Notes under the pieces: model-generated
What the model saw: only the letters and a program-made list of their open reading frames with translations
Told to the model about the DNA's origin: nothing
Databases searched by the model: none
Program-made: the position numbers and the translations under genes
Origin: Desulfobacterales bacterium
GTDB lineage: Bacteria > Desulfobacterota > Desulfobacteria > Desulfobacterales > BuS5
Length of the DNA: 15,690 bases
Reading direction: 5' to 3'
Assembly (NCBI GenBank): GCA_016735355.1
Contig: JAERRQ010000079.1
Location: 1 to 15,690 of the forward strand
Part shown: piece by piece, positions 14,096 through 15,690 of the stretch
Layout: each line of letters begins with the position of its first letter
Numbering within the stretch: position 1 is the first letter of the stretch

Positions 14096-15184
14096 TTACA
14101 CGCCGCCAACAGCGATTTCGACACGTCGATTCAAATGCCGACCTTCTGTAGTATTGTTATCGGCAACCGGATTTATTGGGCCGAACCAGAGTGGCAGGAT
14201 CCTGTCTGGGGATATGTTGAATTTGTTCCCAAGATACTCCGTTACTATGCCTACCCTCCTGTAAGACAGTTTTGTATTATACTTTTCACTACCGGTGCTA
14301 TCAGTATAGCCTGCAAGCACTATATATGCGTTCGGATGTTCCTCCATGAATCCAGCGAGCTGTGTGAGTTCCCGACTGGCTTTTGGGCTGATATCCGCTT
14401 TATCAAAGTCGAACAAGATATTGTCCACTTTGACACCGGCAATCTTGAGTTCGGTGGTTGTTTCAATATCCTCTGTTGCCTTGGTCACAAAAAGCGCACC
14501 TGTGTTGTGTTCCGGCCTTTCAATAAACGTTGCAAAGGACACAACTCTTGTGCAAAAGTCTACTGAAGCGGCGTTTTCTAATACCCTCCAACTGGCTTTA
14601 TCGTCTGCCGTACTGATGATATAAAAACTAACATTATATTTTTCCGTAAGGTTTTTGGCTATAGTTGCAGGTGTCCTGTGCGGCCCTCCCACTTTGCTAT
14701 ATTTGCCGTCAGTGAAAATAAACACCACGGGCTTGCCGTGCAGCGGCTCTATAATCTTATCTAGCCTGCTGAGTCCCTCCATAAGGAATGTCCCACTTGA
14801 ATGTTTATCCGGTAGCTGTTCAATTGCTTGAGCACACTGCTCTCTGTTATAAGCCTGCATAGGATAAAGAGGCTTCCATGGGGTATATAGATACAAGCCA
14901 AAATTATGCCCCAGATCCGGGAAATAAGCATTTCTCTCTTTAAGGGTTTGTTTGGCGATTTCCATCCTCGACATGTTCGTACCCTTATACTGCTTGCCCA
15001 TGGAGCTGGAAGCATCAAAGAGAAAAATAGCGTTTTCCGCGGTCTTGATGAGATGTTCCGTTAATACAGTCTTTGTTACGAAATCCTCCTTTAATAAAAC
15101 GTCGAAGGCCTCAACTCGCGTAGCAAGCAGTCCCGTAAGTATCAATCCGCAAATTAGTGTTACAATCAAAAAGTGTCTCGTCAT
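14096..15184 (-). CDS. Secreted VWA-OmpA fusion protein
   Basis: This 362-residue protein starts with a signal peptide (residues 1-26, ending TRVEA) without a convincing lipobox. A von Willebrand factor A domain follows (about 50-235), with the metal-ion adhesion site FLFDASSSMG (Asp57, Ser59, Ser61), a likely site threonine in SSGTF (Thr132) and FIFTDGKYS near residue 159. The C-terminal OmpA-like domain (about 254-360) has ILFDFDKADISP, GYTDSTGSEKYN (Asp295) and LSYRR, the residues that bind diaminopimelate of peptidoglycan, and ends NTTEGRHLNRRVEI. It should be held at the cell wall in the periplasm while the VWA domain binds a protein partner. The second ATG (15184) is chosen because AGGAGGG is 8 bases before it but only 2 before the first. 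It follows a MipA/OmpV gene by 141 bases. Confidence 0.88.
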   Translation of the reverse strand: MTRHFLIVTLICGLILTGLLATRVEAFDVLLKEDFVTKTVLTEHLIKTAENAIFLFDASSSMGKQYKGTNMSRMEIAKQTLKERNAYFPDLGHNFGLYLYTPWKPLYPMQAYNREQCAQAIEQLPDKHSSGTFLMEGLSRLDKIIEPLHGKPVVFIFTDGKYSKVGGPHRTPATIAKNLTEKYNVSFYIISTADDKASWRVLENAASVDFCTRVVSFATFIERPEHNTGALFVTKATEDIETTTELKIAGVKVDNILFDFDKADISPKASRELTQLAGFMEEHPNAYIVLAGYTDSTGSEKYNTKLSYRRVGIVTEYLGNKFNISPDRILPLWFGPINPVADNNTTEGRHLNRRVEIAVGGV

Positions 15185-15219
15185 TATCATGCCCTCCTTT
15201 TTTTGTTTGTTGGAAAATA

Positions 15220-15300
15220 TTATTGGGGTTTTTCGTACTCTTCCACCGCTGGGTTAAAATTGCTTCCCGGCGGCATCATCCATTTTTTACCGATGCTCAT
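15220..15300 (-). CDS. Tiny ORF between the mipA-like and VWA-OmpA genes (doubtful)
   Basis: An ATG at 15300 opens 26 codons (MSIGKKWMMPPGSNFNPAVE and six more residues, ending EKPQ). AGGA lies about 9 bases upstream. The reading direction matches both neighbours. It shows no recognisable family, signal or helix. It may be a small protein, a degenerate remnant or chance. Confidence 0.2.
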   Translation of the reverse strand: MSIGKKWMMPPGSNFNPAVEEYEKPQ

Positions 15301-15325
15301 CGCATGAATTCCTGGTATAAGCCCT

Positions 15326-15690
15326 TTAAAAAGTGAAAATCGCCATAACGCCAAGGTAGAATTGGTTCTCATCACCCCTCTTGCGGACAATCGGGCTGTC
15401 CTCAGCGTCGCCGACGAGTCGTTTGTAGCTTCCTGATACACGTGTGCTCCAGTTGTCTGACCAGATATAGTCAGCTTTCAGACTACAGCCCACATCTTTG
15501 AAGCCATCGTCAGCTTTGTACTGCTTCAGACCGCTCCTTGCCGAATCTCTGGCATTGACATCGAAAAAAGTTCTCATATAGTCGTTATCAGCCCAGCTCG
15601 TTGAAACGCCAAAGGAAAGGATAAAAGGATCACTCACCCGCCATGCGTATTGGCTACTGAGCGTGGCTACGAACCCATCATGCCCATCAG
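15326..15690 (-). CDS. MipA/OmpV family outer-membrane protein, C-terminal part
   Basis: The minus-strand frame is open from the window edge to the TAA at 15326, so the gene continues beyond the window and only about 120 residues are seen. Family features are DGHDGFVATLSSQYAWRVSD, then the segment DDGFKDVGCSLKADYIWSDN, and the closing stretch SGSYKRLVGDAEDSPIVRKR with a final FTF. Alternating hydrophobic residues and a terminal Phe fit an outer-membrane beta-barrel. Members of this family are linked to a murein-synthesis scaffold (MipA) or act as OmpV-type porins; the precise role cannot be decided here. The GTG at 15637 is an internal codon, not the start. It is probably co-transcribed with the downstream VWA-OmpA gene. 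Confidence 0.85.
   Translation of the reverse strand, partial: DGHDGFVATLSSQYAWRVSDPFILSFGVSTSWADNDYMRTFFDVNARDSARSGLKQYKADDGFKDVGCSLKADYIWSDNWSTRVSGSYKRLVGDAEDSPIVRKRGDENQFYLGVMAIFTF

Noticed and set aside
14036..14566. Plus-strand ORF of 176 residues overlapping the VWA-OmpA gene
   Set aside because: The opposite strand encodes a clear OmpA domain here, and the plus frame lacks a start signal or family resemblance.

Overview
The window looks like a chromosomal segment of a sulfate-reducer-type Desulfobacterota bacterium, probably Desulfobacterales. The basis is protein resemblance recalled from families: a DVU0298-type HEAT protein, rubredoxin after a probable flavoprotein, and a cluster of lnt, prfB and an HD-domain gene. 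The GC content looks moderate. No database search could be run, so the lineage is an inference.

Layout. At 1-313 the tail of a probable flavoprotein precedes rubredoxin. At 377-883 lies a C-terminally damaged DVU0298-like HEAT-repeat gene, convergent with a compact four-gene operon on the minus strand (4583 down to 893). That operon encodes a small acidic protein, apolipoprotein N-acyltransferase (lnt), release factor 2 (prfB) and an HD-domain phosphohydrolase. prfB carries the classic programmed +1 frameshift and has 365 residues once it is joined. Divergent to this operon, 4810-7268 holds a DUF4301 protein and a DUF368/PopT-type undecaprenyl-phosphate translocase, 14 bases apart. Housekeeping genes recA and alaS follow (7430-11271). 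The gap between them, where recX often sits, holds no recX. It is filled by a 145-bp foldback (MITE-like) element whose left end provides the recA stop codon.

From 11272 to about 14095 the window becomes accessory DNA. It contains dispersed repeats, a doubtful small membrane ORF, a C-terminally truncated DUF4338/DruA-family gene fused at its end to the 3' remnant of an IS1-family transposase gene, a lone SAM-dependent methyltransferase, and two palindromic or inverted repeats. The right end (15690 down to 14096) returns to envelope genes on the minus strand: the 3' part of a MipA/OmpV-type outer-membrane protein and a secreted VWA-OmpA fusion.

Functional themes. Much of the core part concerns the cell envelope: lipoprotein N-acylation (Lnt), lipid-carrier recycling (PopT), a peptidoglycan-anchored VWA-OmpA protein and MipA/OmpV. 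The rest is translation (RF2, AlaRS) and recombination (RecA). The DUF4301-PopT pair and the VWA-OmpA protein are the most interesting intact genes. I found no complete new defence or mobile system: the DruA-like gene has no druB-E partners and looks like a mobile-element relic.
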